64,000 nucleotides of DNA from Ethanoligenens harbinense YUAN-3 (GTDB lineage Bacteria > Bacillota > Clostridia > Oscillospirales > Ethanoligenentaceae), in NCBI RefSeq assembly GCF_000178115.2, contig NC_014828.1, forward strand, positions 2,741,501 to 2,805,500. The letters are read 5' to 3'. Numbering within the stretch: position 1 is the stretch's first letter; the number at the start of each line of letters is the position of its first letter. The position numbers were made by a program, and so were the translations under genes. The notes below the pieces were generated by a model. The model searched no databases. It saw only the letters and a list, made by a program, of their open reading frames with translations, and was not told the origin of the DNA. Positions 16,899-25,379 of the stretch are shown here, piece by piece.

Positions 16899-17922
16899 CC
16901 TTTCCGCCGCGGCCGATGACGATCTCGTTTGCTTCTTCCAGTCTGCGGATGGCCTGCACGATCTTCTGCTGCGCCTCTTCCACTTCACTGAGCCGCACCG
17001 GGCCGAGGAACTGGATTTCTTCCTTAATGGTATCCTGCATGCGCTTGGTCATATTCTGGAAGATGAGGTCGGCAACGTCTTTGTTGGCGCCTTTGAGCGC
17101 CACCACCAGGTCTTTGGTGTTCACCTCGCGCAGGAAACGCTGGATGCCGCGCGAATCGAGATAGATAATGTCTTCAAACACAAACAGCCTGCGTTTGACT
17201 TCTTCAGTGAGCTCGGGGTCCGTTTTGTTGAACTCGTCCAGAATGTATTTTTCGGTGGCGCGGTCGGCGCGAATGAGAATCTCGGCGATGGATTTGACGC
17301 CGCCGATTTCGGTGAAATTGGAATTCACCACATTGGAGAGCTTGGTCTCCAGCAGGTTTTCCACTTCCTTGACGATCTCGGGAGAAGTCCTGTCCATCAT
17401 GGCGATGCGTCTGGCCACATCCGTCTGCTTTTCGCGCGGCAGCTCGGCCAGGATGGCGGCCGCCTGCTCCGGCGTGGTGTAGAGCAAAATGAGCGCAATG
17501 GTCTGGGGATGCTCATACTGGATGAACGACAGCAGGTGTTTGGGGTCGGCCTTTTTGAGAAATTCAAACGAATGCGCGTGAAGCGAATCGGTGATGCGAT
17601 TGATGAGCTGCATGGCTTTTGCGGAACCGTACGCCTTCTCCAGCACCTGCTTGGCATAACCGATGCCGCCGTCGGAAATATATTTTTGCGCCAGACAGAG
17701 CTCATAGAACTCCGAAAGCGCCGCGTCGAGCTTACCGGAATCCACCTGCTGGATGGAAGCTACTTCCACGGTGAGCGTCTCCACCTCGTCATCCTTCAGG
17801 TATTGATAGAGGCGCGCGGCGCGCTCCGGCCCCAGTGAAATGATCACCATTGCGGCTTTGGTCTTATTGTTCAGCTGCGAACCAGCGGCTGCATTTGCCA
17901 ACCCTTTCACCCCCACATGCAC
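16882..17922 (-). CDS. fliG: Flagellar motor switch protein FliG
   Basis: FliG is the rotor protein that meets the stator. The frame encodes up to 346 residues with the N-terminal domain (KAAMVIISLGPERAARLYQY), the EHPQ motif (QYEHPQTIALILLY, about 139-152) and a complete C-terminal domain (RLFVFEDIIYLDSRGIQRFL; LIFQNMTKRMQDTIKEEIQF; GPVRL). The charged torque-helix positions I can align are kept. The first codon may be TTG near 17901, which has GGGGGTG at good distance, rather than ATG 17922. Confidence 0.96.
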   Translation of the reverse strand: MHVGVKGLANAAAGSQLNNKTKAAMVIISLGPERAARLYQYLKDDEVETLTVEVASIQQVDSGKLDAALSEFYELCLAQKYISDGGIGYAKQVLEKAYGSAKAMQLINRITDSLHAHSFEFLKKADPKHLLSFIQYEHPQTIALILLYTTPEQAAAILAELPREKQTDVARRIAMMDRTSPEIVKEVENLLETKLSNVVNSNFTEIGGVKSIAEILIRADRATEKYILDEFNKTDPELTEEVKRRLFVFEDIIYLDSRGIQRFLREVNTKDLVVALKGANKDVADLIFQNMTKRMQDTIKEEIQFLGPVRLSEVEEAQQKIVQAIRRLEEANEIVIGRGGKDDILV

Positions 17923-17947
17923 AAACGATGTCCCGCCACACGCGGCT

Positions 17948-19534
17948 TCAGTTATCCTTCAGCCAGTTGCGCAACAGCTGTGCCACCAGCTCCGGCTTGC
18001 TGTCTGTAAAATCTTCGATCTGCTTTTTCACCGGGTTGTCCGGCATCTCATCCAGTTTTTGAGCCAGCTCCGCCGACATGGGCGGCCCGGGTTTCACAGG
18101 CTGGGCGGCCTGCGCCTGCTCGGCCTGCGCCTCGGCCTCCTCCTGCAGCGCCTTTTTGCGCTTCCGGCCACGCAGCAGGAAAAACAGAAGCAGCAGGATG
18201 AGCACCACGGCGGCCGCACCAATGCCCGCGATGGTAAGCAGCGTGGTGGGGCTCCCCAGGCCGGACGTGCCGCTCGCGGACCCTTTCCCGCCGGAACTCA
18301 CCGCGCTGGACGACGCAAAACGCATCAACTGCACGTTGACGTTCTGCGGCGCGGTGCCCACGGCGTAGGCCACAAACTGCTGCACCTGTGTGGGGTCCAG
18401 CCCGGCGATGGCCTGGTTGGCACTGTTGAGCATGATGCCGATGGTCAGGTTCTTGATGGAACCGCCCTTGTCCTGCACCTGCTGCTGCACCTGGTTGTAG
18501 AGATAGGTCGTATTGGTGTTCTGTTGTGTCACGGTGCCGGAAAGCGAACTGGTCTGGCTGCCGCTGGTCGGGTATGCCGGCTGCGCGCCGTTGACCCCCA
18601 CCGTGCCGCCCGACGCCGTCCCGGTCCCGCCGGAAACCGTAATGCTGGAACTGACACTGGACGGGAAACCCTGGCCGTTGTCGGGCCCGGAATAGGTGGT
18701 GGTGTTGGTGGTGGTGGTGGTAAAATCGAGGATGGCCGCGGGGGAAACCTGCACGTTCGCCGCGCCGTATACCGGGCCGAGCACCGAGAGCACCTTCTGC
18801 CGGATCTCGCTTTCCACCTGCACACGCAGCGCCAACTGGTCGGACGTGGCACCCGAAAGATCGTCGCCCGTGTTATTCAGCGTGTTACCGTCGCTGTCCG
18901 CCACGGTGACATTGTCCGCCGAGAGGCCGGACACACTGTGCGAAACGATGTTGACAATACCGGTCACCTGTTTCTGGGTGAGCGTGGTACCGGGCGTGAG
19001 TGTGAGCTTGACGCTGGCGGTGGGCGATACTTTGTCCGATTCGAGCACATAGGTGTCGTCGTTGCCCTGCGTGATGGTCACGATGGCATTCTTGACGCCG
19101 GGAATTGTCTGAATGGTGCTCTGCAGGCGGTCCTGTATCTGGTAAAGGGCAAGCTGTTGCTTGTCCTTGTCGGTCATCGCCCAGTTGTTGCCGCTTTCAT
19201 AAACCGAGTAATTGAGCGTCGTCTGCGGATATCCGTCCACCGCCAGCTCCATGCGCGCCTGGTCCGCGACGGATTTATCCACATAAATGCTGTTGCCGTC
19301 CAGCTTATATTTAATGCCCCGCGTCTGCAGGTCGGCCACGATCTGGCCGGACTCCGCGTCGCTCAGCCCACTGTAAATCAGTTCATATTGCGTCTGTGTC
19401 AGGAGCATGTTTGCAGCTACGGCGCCCACTATGGCGCCCACTACGACTATCACAAGCAGCACTCTGACTTTCGCGCTCAATCCTGTCCAGAAACGGTTCA
19501 AACCGGCCGCGATCTTCTTCAGGCCTGCATCCAT
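17948..19534 (-). CDS. fliF: Flagellar MS-ring protein FliF
   Basis: FliF builds the membrane MS ring. The 528-residue protein has an N-terminal transmembrane helix (VRVLLVIVVVGAIVGAVAAN, about 24-43) and the YscJ-like domain with LIYSGLSDAESGQIVADLQT, ending in a second helix (about 430-455). The C-terminal FliG-binding tail (VKKQIEDFTDSKPELVAQLL and RNWLKD) is complete. AGGAGG precedes the ATG. It lies 25 nt upstream of fliG. Confidence 0.96.
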   Translation of the reverse strand: MDAGLKKIAAGLNRFWTGLSAKVRVLLVIVVVGAIVGAVAANMLLTQTQYELIYSGLSDAESGQIVADLQTRGIKYKLDGNSIYVDKSVADQARMELAVDGYPQTTLNYSVYESGNNWAMTDKDKQQLALYQIQDRLQSTIQTIPGVKNAIVTITQGNDDTYVLESDKVSPTASVKLTLTPGTTLTQKQVTGIVNIVSHSVSGLSADNVTVADSDGNTLNNTGDDLSGATSDQLALRVQVESEIRQKVLSVLGPVYGAANVQVSPAAILDFTTTTTNTTTYSGPDNGQGFPSSVSSSITVSGGTGTASGGTVGVNGAQPAYPTSGSQTSSLSGTVTQQNTNTTYLYNQVQQQVQDKGGSIKNLTIGIMLNSANQAIAGLDPTQVQQFVAYAVGTAPQNVNVQLMRFASSSAVSSGGKGSASGTSGLGSPTTLLTIAGIGAAAVVLILLLLFFLLRGRKRKKALQEEAEAQAEQAQAAQPVKPGPPMSAELAQKLDEMPDNPVKKQIEDFTDSKPELVAQLLRNWLKDN

Positions 19535-19562
19535 GCATACACCTCCTCATGCATCGGTTTGT

Positions 19563-19874
19563 TTACACCTGCATGTTCATGACGGTATTGTATGCCTGAA
19601 GGGCGTTGTTGCGGACACTGGAAGCCAGTTGGAGCGCCACCTGCGCCTTACTGCTGTCGATAAGCAACTGCGCGGGGTTGTCCATTTCACCGGCGGCCGC
19701 CTTGACAATATCGGCCTGAAAGGCGGAATCGGTCTGGTTGACACCGTCCACCAGCTGATTGTAGATATCCCCAAACATCTGCGTGCCGTCTACCGTCGTG
19801 CCGGAAGCCGTTTGTGCGGTGGAAAGACCGGTCTGACTGAGGGAAGCGATTTGTGGCAAGATGGAAATACTCAA
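19563..19874 (-). CDS. fliE: Flagellar hook-basal body protein FliE
   Basis: FliE joins the MS ring to the rod. The 103-residue protein ends with the family pattern DSSKAQVALQLASSVRNNAL and QAYNTVMNMQV, where the usual motif is about KAxLxLQLxxQVRNKxVxAY. The start seems to be TTG 19874, with AAGGA rather far upstream (about 13 nt). About 100 nt without a gene separate it from flgC. Confidence 0.92.
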   Translation of the reverse strand: MSISILPQIASLSQTGLSTAQTASGTTVDGTQMFGDIYNQLVDGVNQTDSAFQADIVKAAAGEMDNPAQLLIDSSKAQVALQLASSVRNNALQAYNTVMNMQV

Positions 19875-19976
19875 GGATGTAACACGTTCCTTTCCTATCG
19901 GGTCAAATAACAGAAATGCCGGACAAGGTCACAAAATATTTAAAATTTTTAAAGACAGAGTCTAAATTTTCCGAAT

Positions 19977-20408
19977 TTACTTGCCGATATCTAAAGAGGA
20001 GACGGCCATGCCTTTCAGCGCATTAAATGCGGTTACGTCCGCTGAATACGAACGTGAGGATTCCATCAGGTCCGTCATCTCGGTCACGGTGTCCACGTTT
20101 GGCAGGCGCACGTAGCCGTCCGCGCCCGCATTGGGGTTTGTCGGGTCATACGAAAGTTTAAAATCGGAAGAATCGGTCTCGATCGCATCGACCTGCACGC
20201 CGCCCGGCCCTTCGCCGGTGGCGCCGGCCAGATAGCCGTCGAACGTCGGCTGCGTGCGCTCTGAAAACGAAACCGTCTTGCGCTGGTAAGGACCGCCGTC
20301 GGCCGTCTCCGTCGTATCCTGGTTGGCCAGGTTTTCGGAGATGACGTCCATCCGCAGGCGCTGCGCCGTCAGTCCCGACCCGGGAATATTCAGTGCATTC
20401 AAAAACAC
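19977..20408 (-). CDS. flgC: Flagellar basal-body rod protein FlgC
   Basis: FlgC is a proximal rod subunit. The conserved N-terminal motif FLNALNIPGSGLTAQRLRMD and VISENLANQDTT, and the C-terminal MTDLMESSRSYSADVTAFNA, are both clear; the length of about 143 residues is normal. I choose GTG 20408 because GGGGAGGG lies nine bases upstream; a TTG at 20417 overlapping the flgB stop is the alternative. It is directly coupled to flgB. Confidence 0.95.
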   Translation of the reverse strand: MFLNALNIPGSGLTAQRLRMDVISENLANQDTTETADGGPYQRKTVSFSERTQPTFDGYLAGATGEGPGGVQVDAIETDSSDFKLSYDPTNPNAGADGYVRLPNVDTVTEMTDLMESSRSYSADVTAFNALKGMAVSSLDIGK

Positions 20409-20413
20409 GGCCG

Positions 20414-20791
20414 TCAACCCTCCCCGCCGGAGGCTGCCGTCTTCAGCATGGAAAGCTGATCCGAAACGCCCCGTGTCAAATAACTGTATTGCAGCTGGTT
20501 GCGCATCAGCTCCACCATCTGCGTTTCCATATCCACACCATTGGAGTCGGAACTGCTGATGGTTCCGGATTCCACCTGCACCTGAGGCGAAACGCTGTCC
20601 AGCTCACCGGCGCTTAGACTGCCGTCGGAGATCGCCTGGCTGAGCTGGTCTTCAAAAGAAACGCTCTTCTGCTGGTAACCCGGGGTATCCGCATTGGCGA
20701 CGTTGTCGCTGATCACATTGCTGCGCTGCCAAAGCGCGTCGATCGCCTTGGTACCTGCATCCATCGAAAGCATATTGATAGAACCCGACAC
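20414..20791 (-). CDS. flgB: Flagellar basal-body rod protein FlgB
   Basis: FlgB is a proximal rod subunit and the first gene of the operon. The family core is INMLSMDAGTKAIDALWQRS and NVISDNVANADTPGYQQKSV, with the C-terminal MVELMRNQLQYSYLTRGVSD. I choose GTG 20791 (then SGSINML), with AAGGGGGA upstream; ATG 20773 is possible. The frame stays open further upstream, but that part has no flgB likeness. Length is about 125 residues. Confidence 0.94.
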   Translation of the reverse strand: MSGSINMLSMDAGTKAIDALWQRSNVISDNVANADTPGYQQKSVSFEDQLSQAISDGSLSAGELDSVSPQVQVESGTISSSDSNGVDMETQMVELMRNQLQYSYLTRGVSDQLSMLKTAASGGEG

Positions 20792-20990
20792 GGCGCACTC
20801 GTCCCCCTTCCTGAGTATTTGACGAACGGCATCCTGACGCATCTCTGAGCGTATATTCACATTCGGGAACAGGCTCAAACATTGGTGACATGCCCCCCGG
20901 AGAAGAACCGGCGCCTTGCTCCTGGCTTCGTCAAATCTCCCCACAATCCCAAACTTTTCGTCATTTTTCCAGCTTTTATACACAGCATTT

Positions 20991-21019
20991 ATTATACTGC
21001 GCCCGCCTGTGATACGCAA
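20991..21019 (-). promoter_or_regulatory. Sigma-A-like promoter for the flagellar operon
   Basis: On the minus strand TTGCGT (21014-21019) and TATAAT (20991-20996) are separated by 17 nt. Transcription would start near 20983, leaving a leader of about 190 nt before flgB. The 530-bp stretch between flgB and tRNA-Pro holds no gene I can support; part of it is AT-rich (21130-21320). Confidence 0.6.
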
Positions 21020-21281
21020 CCGGATTCTTGTAAGAAACCGCACCCTTTTTACGAAAATGTGCCGCGGTCCGCCACAGGCATTTGCGCGGTTTCCCCTTAA
21101 AATGGCCGGGAGGAAAATCCCATTCGGTCAACCGCATATTCATAATAGTATGTTTTGGAGAAGGATGTCAATCCATATACAAAATTTTTACAGTTTTTTG
21201 TCGTTTTCTGTCTGTTTGATGCTGAATTTTATGGAATAATTTACAAAATATATACATCATTGTTCTTTTTTGTCCCGGGTA

Positions 21282-21310
21282 TTGACAATTGAAAACCTCT
21301 AGTATATAAT
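21282..21310 (+). promoter_or_regulatory. Consensus sigma-A promoter for tRNA-Pro
   Basis: TTGACA (21282-21287) and TATAAT (21305-21310) are spaced by exactly 17 nt, with the tRNA gene starting 13 nt downstream. Both boxes match the consensus in full. Confidence 0.9.
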
Positions 21311-21322
21311 AATCCCGCATTT

Positions 21323-21399
21323 CGAGGCGTAGCTCAGTTTGGTAGAGTGCTTGGTTTGGGACCAAGATGCCGCAGGTTCGAGTCCTGTCGCCTCGACCA
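21323..21399 (+). tRNA. tRNA-Pro (anticodon TGG)
   Basis: A full cloverleaf is present: acceptor CGAGGCG paired with CGCCTCG, D-arm GCTCAGTTTGGTAGAGT, anticodon stem CTTGG/CCAAG around the loop TTTGGGA (anticodon TGG), and T-arm GCAGGTTCGAGTCCTGT. The CCA end is encoded (21397-21399 region). Confidence 0.97.
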
Positions 21400-21419
21400 G
21401 CGGGCCGTGCCCGCAGACA

Positions 21420-21460
21420 AACACGCCCTTCACTGTTGTGGAGGGCGTGTTGCTTTGTGC
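21420..21460 (+). terminator. Terminator after tRNA-Pro
   Basis: The inverted repeat ACACGCCCT/AGGGCGTGT with an 11-13 nt loop is followed by a T-rich stretch (TTGCTTTGT). It also lies just beyond the end of the opposing lysR gene. Confidence 0.65.
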
Positions 21461-21467
21461 CCGTATA

Positions 21468-22343
21468 TTATCCATAGGCCGGCATATCGCTTTCTTCACA
21501 AAGCATATCAACAAATCTCAAAAGAGTGGCGGAGGGTGAAACTCCTTTTGCCCGCACAAAGCAGGTGCGCATGGTGCCGAATTGCGGCGGGACCGCAAAC
21601 GTGCGCAGCAAGCCCATCTGTTCTTTCTGCATGACGACCTGCTTCATCACAAACGAGGCCCCCAATCCGGCCATCACACCGTTTACAATGGCGTCGATAT
21701 TATTAAATTCCATATACCGGACACCGGGAAGCCCTTTAAAACGCAGATATTCTTCCAGTGCCATCCGTTTATAACAGCCGACCGTATTCATTAAAAACGG
21801 CAGTGTGAAAACATCCTGTAGGCGCCTGACGGCCGGAGGAGCGATCAGAACCAGCTCCAGATCGGTCGTCCAGACTTCCTCAAGCGTTTCCTGATCGTAG
21901 TTCGTTGCGGCGATAAACGCGCCGTCCAGTTTAAAATGTCGAATCTGATCGACCAGATCCGCCGACGGCAACGTTAAAAACGAAAGCTCCACATCCGGAA
22001 AATTGCGATGATACCGCGCAAAAATCTGCGGCAGATCGACAGCCGAAACAGGGTGGTATGTGCCGATAGCCAACCTGCCCTGGGGTTTTCCGTCGTCTTG
22101 CAGTACATAGCGTGCCTCGTCCAGCATACGCAGGACCTGTTCCGCATACGGCAGCAGCTTTTCACCTGCCGGTGTCAAAACCATCCCATGCTGCCGCTGG
22201 AACAGCGGGGTGCCCACCTCTTTTTCCAGCGCCCGTATATGCGCCGTCACATTCGATTGGACATAGCCAAGCGCATGTGCGGCTTTGGTGACGGTTCCTT
22301 CCACCGCAACCGCACGAAAAATCCGCAAGTCACCGCTTTCCAT
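21468..22343 (-). CDS. LysR-family transcriptional regulator
   Basis: The 291-residue protein has the LysR winged helix at the N-terminus (LRIFRAVAVEGTVTKAAHAL, GYVQSNVTAHIRALEKEVGT, PLFQRQHGMVLTPAGEKLL). A periplasmic-binding-like effector domain follows from about residue 90 (GRLAIGTYHPVSAVDLPQI). It is divergent from an MFS exporter gene with about 145 bp between them, the usual layout for a LysR protein that controls its neighbour. The effector cannot be told from sequence. Confidence 0.93.
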   Translation of the reverse strand: MESGDLRIFRAVAVEGTVTKAAHALGYVQSNVTAHIRALEKEVGTPLFQRQHGMVLTPAGEKLLPYAEQVLRMLDEARYVLQDDGKPQGRLAIGTYHPVSAVDLPQIFARYHRNFPDVELSFLTLPSADLVDQIRHFKLDGAFIAATNYDQETLEEVWTTDLELVLIAPPAVRRLQDVFTLPFLMNTVGCYKRMALEEYLRFKGLPGVRYMEFNNIDAIVNGVMAGLGASFVMKQVVMQKEQMGLLRTFAVPPQFGTMRTCFVRAKGVSPSATLLRFVDMLCEESDMPAYG

Positions 22344-22396
22344 TCAACACCCCCCTATCATCACATAAAGTGAACGAATCCATCTCATATATTCAT

Positions 22397-22425
22397 TTTA
22401 CATCATGCCGCTTTTCCTGTAAACT
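22397..22425 (+). promoter_or_regulatory. Candidate promoter for the MFS gene
   Basis: TTTACA (22397-22402) and TAAACT (22420-22425) are 17 nt apart, 63 nt upstream of the MFS start. The same 145-bp gap must hold the LysR binding site. An imperfect inverted pair, GTGAACGAAT and ATTCATTTTAC, overlaps the -35 region. Confidence 0.5.
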
Positions 22426-22488
22426 GAAAACAGAAAAAGGAAACTGGAGGGTGCGTCCTTCGGCCTGTTCCGGTCAGGAGAATTTACT

Positions 22489-23928
22489 ATGAAACAAACA
22501 TCCACCAACAAGTGGGCGATCTTATCGGTCGTCACACTGGCTTCGTTCATCACAAACGTCGATTCCACCATCGTCATCATCGGGCTGCCCAAGTTGATGC
22601 AGGGACTGCATCTCTCCGTGGATGCCGGCCTTTGGGTGATTACCGCCTATGTGATCACCAGCACGGTCTTTTTGCTTCCGGCTGGCAAATGGTCGGACCG
22701 CGTGGGCAAAAAGCGCATCTTTATGGGCGGCTTTTCACTCTTCACCATTGCAACCGTCCTATGTGCGCTGGCGGGGTCCAGCACCGCCATCATTGCATTT
22801 CGGTTTTTGCAGGGAGCGGGCGCATCCATGGCGCTTGCCACAGCAACTCCCATTATTATGCAGACATTTGCAAAAAAAGAGCTCGGGCTGGCTGTCAGCA
22901 TCAACGCGACATCCTGGGTGCTGGGAGCCATCATCGGGCCGGTCATCGGGGGCGCTTTGATCGACACGCTCGGCTGGCGCTCTATTTTTGCGCTCACCGC
23001 TCCTTTTGCCATAGCCGGCGTGCTTCTGGCGGCGTTTGTGCTCCGTCCCGATCGTGTGCACACGGATACGAAAATGGATTGGGCGGGACTGTTTACATTC
23101 GGCCTTGGGCTGACCGGTCTCATGGTCATCCTCTCGGAGGGAGGCGGCTGGGGCTGGCTTTCGCCCGCAGTCATTCTTCTGGCCGCAGGCACAGTCGTTT
23201 TGTTCTTCCTGTTCATCCGAACGGAAAAGCATGCCGCATCGCCGCTTTTTGATCTCGGGCTGCTCCTCAACCGGCAGTATTCCACCGGGCTTCTGATTGC
23301 CATAGGCTATATGATCGGGTTCTATTCCATCACGTTTCTGCTGACCATCTACCTGCAAGGCGCCCTGCGGCTGGATGCGCTGCACGCCGGGCTTCTTCTC
23401 ATCCCGCTCTCGGTGCCGCAGCTGGTCCTCAGCCCGCTTTGCGGCAAACTGGTCGACCGCGTCGGCGCGCCGGTATTACTGGCCGTGGGCCTGACCGGCA
23501 TAACAGCCGGGCTTCTGCTGCTCGGAACCCTGGGGCCCAGTCTTTCCACACCGGCTTTGTCCGGAGCGCTCATTCTGGTTTCCGTTTCCAACAGCTTCGC
23601 CTGGCCCTCCATCGCCAAGACCATTTTGGAAACCGCTCCAGCCAAACAGGCAGGCATCGCCTCCGGCATGTTTTTTACGGTCAATTATGCTTCCCGGGCC
23701 GTCAGCCAGACCTTTGTCCTGCTATTGATGGAAATCGGTGTGCCGGCTGTGTTGGTGACGCGGGCAATGGCCGGAACAGGCGGAGCGGAATCTGCGGTTC
23801 AGAGACACGCCCTTGTTCTATCCGCCGACGTAAGCTTTCGTATTTTTGCGATTTTTACAGCAGCTTCCGTCATAACCACACTGTTTTTCATTCGCACCAG
23901 ACGAAAAACAATCCCGCACGCACGGTAA
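22489..23928 (+). CDS. MFS drug exporter, DHA2 (14-helix, EmrB-like) family
   Basis: The 479-residue inner-membrane protein is probably a proton-coupled efflux pump. It shows the DHA2 start (VTLASFITNVDSTIVIIGLP), motif A (GKWSDRVGKKRIFMGG, about 65-80), motif C (GAIIGPVIGGALIDTLGWRS, about 145-164) and about 14 hydrophobic segments. AGGAGAA precedes the ATG. Control by the divergent LysR protein is likely. The substrate is unknown. Confidence 0.92.
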   Translation: MKQTSTNKWAILSVVTLASFITNVDSTIVIIGLPKLMQGLHLSVDAGLWVITAYVITSTVFLLPAGKWSDRVGKKRIFMGGFSLFTIATVLCALAGSSTAIIAFRFLQGAGASMALATATPIIMQTFAKKELGLAVSINATSWVLGAIIGPVIGGALIDTLGWRSIFALTAPFAIAGVLLAAFVLRPDRVHTDTKMDWAGLFTFGLGLTGLMVILSEGGGWGWLSPAVILLAAGTVVLFFLFIRTEKHAASPLFDLGLLLNRQYSTGLLIAIGYMIGFYSITFLLTIYLQGALRLDALHAGLLLIPLSVPQLVLSPLCGKLVDRVGAPVLLAVGLTGITAGLLLLGTLGPSLSTPALSGALILVSVSNSFAWPSIAKTILETAPAKQAGIASGMFFTVNYASRAVSQTFVLLLMEIGVPAVLVTRAMAGTGGAESAVQRHALVLSADVSFRIFAIFTAASVITTLFFIRTRRKTIPHAR

Positions 23929-23931
23929 GCC

Positions 23932-24158
23932 CGCATCACGGGTGTTGCAGGCTCGTTTGAAAAGGCCGGTGCGGGCGGTCAAGCTCCTGCGGTACTTTAC
24001 CGACAAAAACATCCGCATCAACTGCACGGTTATGAGGTCAAACGCGGATTCCTATCGCCGTGTAAAGACGAACATCGCGGACCTTCTTGATATTCCGGTT
24101 CGGTATGACAGCGCCCGGTCGTCATGGACGACGGGTGCCGGGACCATAACGTATCCAC
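23932..24158 (+). pseudogene. Remnant of a radical SAM/SPASM-type enzyme
   Basis: Between the MFS gene and gerAC a short stretch translates to RITGVAGSFEKA in one frame and then, after a frame change, VRAVKLLRYFTDKNIRINCT and VMRSNADSYRRVKTNIADLL followed by DIPVRYD. This resembles the middle part of SPASM radical SAM proteins (ITGxxGSFxK, then L..KGI.V.IN.TV...N, ...LGI..R.D). The CxxxCxxC motif and both ends are missing, so it is non-functional. The match is from memory of the family pattern and needs a search. Confidence 0.5.
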
Positions 24159-25361
24159 TCAATATTCCGCTTTATTTTTGTTATTGGTCATACCGGTTCG
24201 CACCAAAGTGGATTTTACGATCACATTGCATCGCACGGTGGGGTAGATTTCCGGCCAGTTATTCTTAATTTTTTCCCATTGGCGGGGATATTTTTTGTAA
24301 AAGCTCTGACCCAGCCCCAATATATCCGACTTATATTCCGTTTGCGTTTTGTTCAGAAGCTCTTCCACAAGGGCTTTCACTTTTTCGTTGTGTTCCTCTT
24401 CCAGCTTGGCAATCACGTCGATATCCGTTACATCCGTATCGTCGTGTACTTCGTCAATATTGGAAACATCGCTGATATTGATATCAAAAGAAATCTCCGA
24501 GCCGTTAAAATGCGGCTCGATGTGGCTATGCTCGCAAAGCACCTGCGTCGTAATCAATGAGTTTTGGTCTTGCAAACCATTGACGTTGACGACGGCACTT
24601 TTGATTTTGCCGGCCGCAAAATTGTAAGCTGTCGTTTCGTCTTCGCTTAAAAAGCCCTGAAATTTGTCAAACGCAAAAACCGCGCTGCCTGCGTAGTTGA
24701 TATCCGTTTGCTGCCCGTCTGCGCTTTGCGTACCCGTCTGTGTTTGCAGAGAATTCATTTCCGGTGTTAAACTAAAGATTCCCAAAAGCGGATCCATGCC
24801 GTACGCATAGCAGCTTTGATTGAAATCCAGCAGGGTTTTATAAACCGATCCGGGGTTTCTGAACGAAACATTATCAAATTTGCTGAGCGCTATGGAAGGA
24901 ATGCGTTCCGTTTTGTTATCGTAATCCAAAACATCGCGCGCTTTGGTATCCTTGGCAACCGCAAGGAGCATGTTGTCACGCGATTCGATATCTCTGGTAA
25001 AAAAGTCCAGAATGTTGTTCATTCCTTCTCTTGCAACCGCTTCGTCTACAATAATTAGGCCGTTATGTGAATAAAATGGACTCCTTTCATATTTTTGGGA
25101 TAATTTCCGTTGGGCACTGAAAAATGTATCCCCTTCACTGGAAATATCTTTATATGGTTTTTTGTTGTTCTCCTGGTTTTTTTGCATGTTCCCCGGCAGT
25201 ATGACCTGCAGGGTAATCTGGTAGTGATTGGTTTGCGCATCTTTGTCAATGGCAATGCCGGTCACAATGCCGATTTCATTCATCTCTTTTTCATCCCAGC
25301 ATGCACATCCGGTCAAAAACATCATGGAAAAGCAGAGCAGCATCGCGCACAGTTTTTTCAT
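24159..25361 (-). CDS. gerAC: Ger(x)C-family spore germination lipoprotein
   Basis: This is the C subunit of a germinant receptor, a lipoprotein facing the outside of the spore inner membrane. The 400-residue protein has a lipoprotein signal (MKKLCAMLLCFSMMFLTGCA, Cys 19) and the family start CWDEKEMNEIGIVTGIAID. The Ger(x)C middle is also recognisable (SEGDTFFSAQRKLSQKYERS PF; HNGLIIV). It lies 18 nt after gerAA and is co-directed. The gene is less GC-rich than its flanks. Confidence 0.93.
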   Translation of the reverse strand: MKKLCAMLLCFSMMFLTGCACWDEKEMNEIGIVTGIAIDKDAQTNHYQITLQVILPGNMQKNQENNKKPYKDISSEGDTFFSAQRKLSQKYERSPFYSHNGLIIVDEAVAREGMNNILDFFTRDIESRDNMLLAVAKDTKARDVLDYDNKTERIPSIALSKFDNVSFRNPGSVYKTLLDFNQSCYAYGMDPLLGIFSLTPEMNSLQTQTGTQSADGQQTDINYAGSAVFAFDKFQGFLSEDETTAYNFAAGKIKSAVVNVNGLQDQNSLITTQVLCEHSHIEPHFNGSEISFDINISDVSNIDEVHDDTDVTDIDVIAKLEEEHNEKVKALVEELLNKTQTEYKSDILGLGQSFYKKYPRQWEKIKNNWPEIYPTVRCNVIVKSTLVRTGMTNNKNKAEY

Positions 25362-25379
25362 ACAGCATCTTCTCTTTAT

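Noticed and set aside
13306-17838. Very long open frame (about 1510 codons) on the plus strand opposite fliK to fliG
   Set aside because: It lies fully antisense to well-identified flagellar genes, is rich in Arg, His and Pro as expected from complementary high-GC codons, and shows no domain.
20792-21322. Extension of flgB upstream to about 21043, and other small frames in this gap
   Set aside because: The extra residues have no flgB likeness, no ribosome binding site and overlap the predicted promoter.
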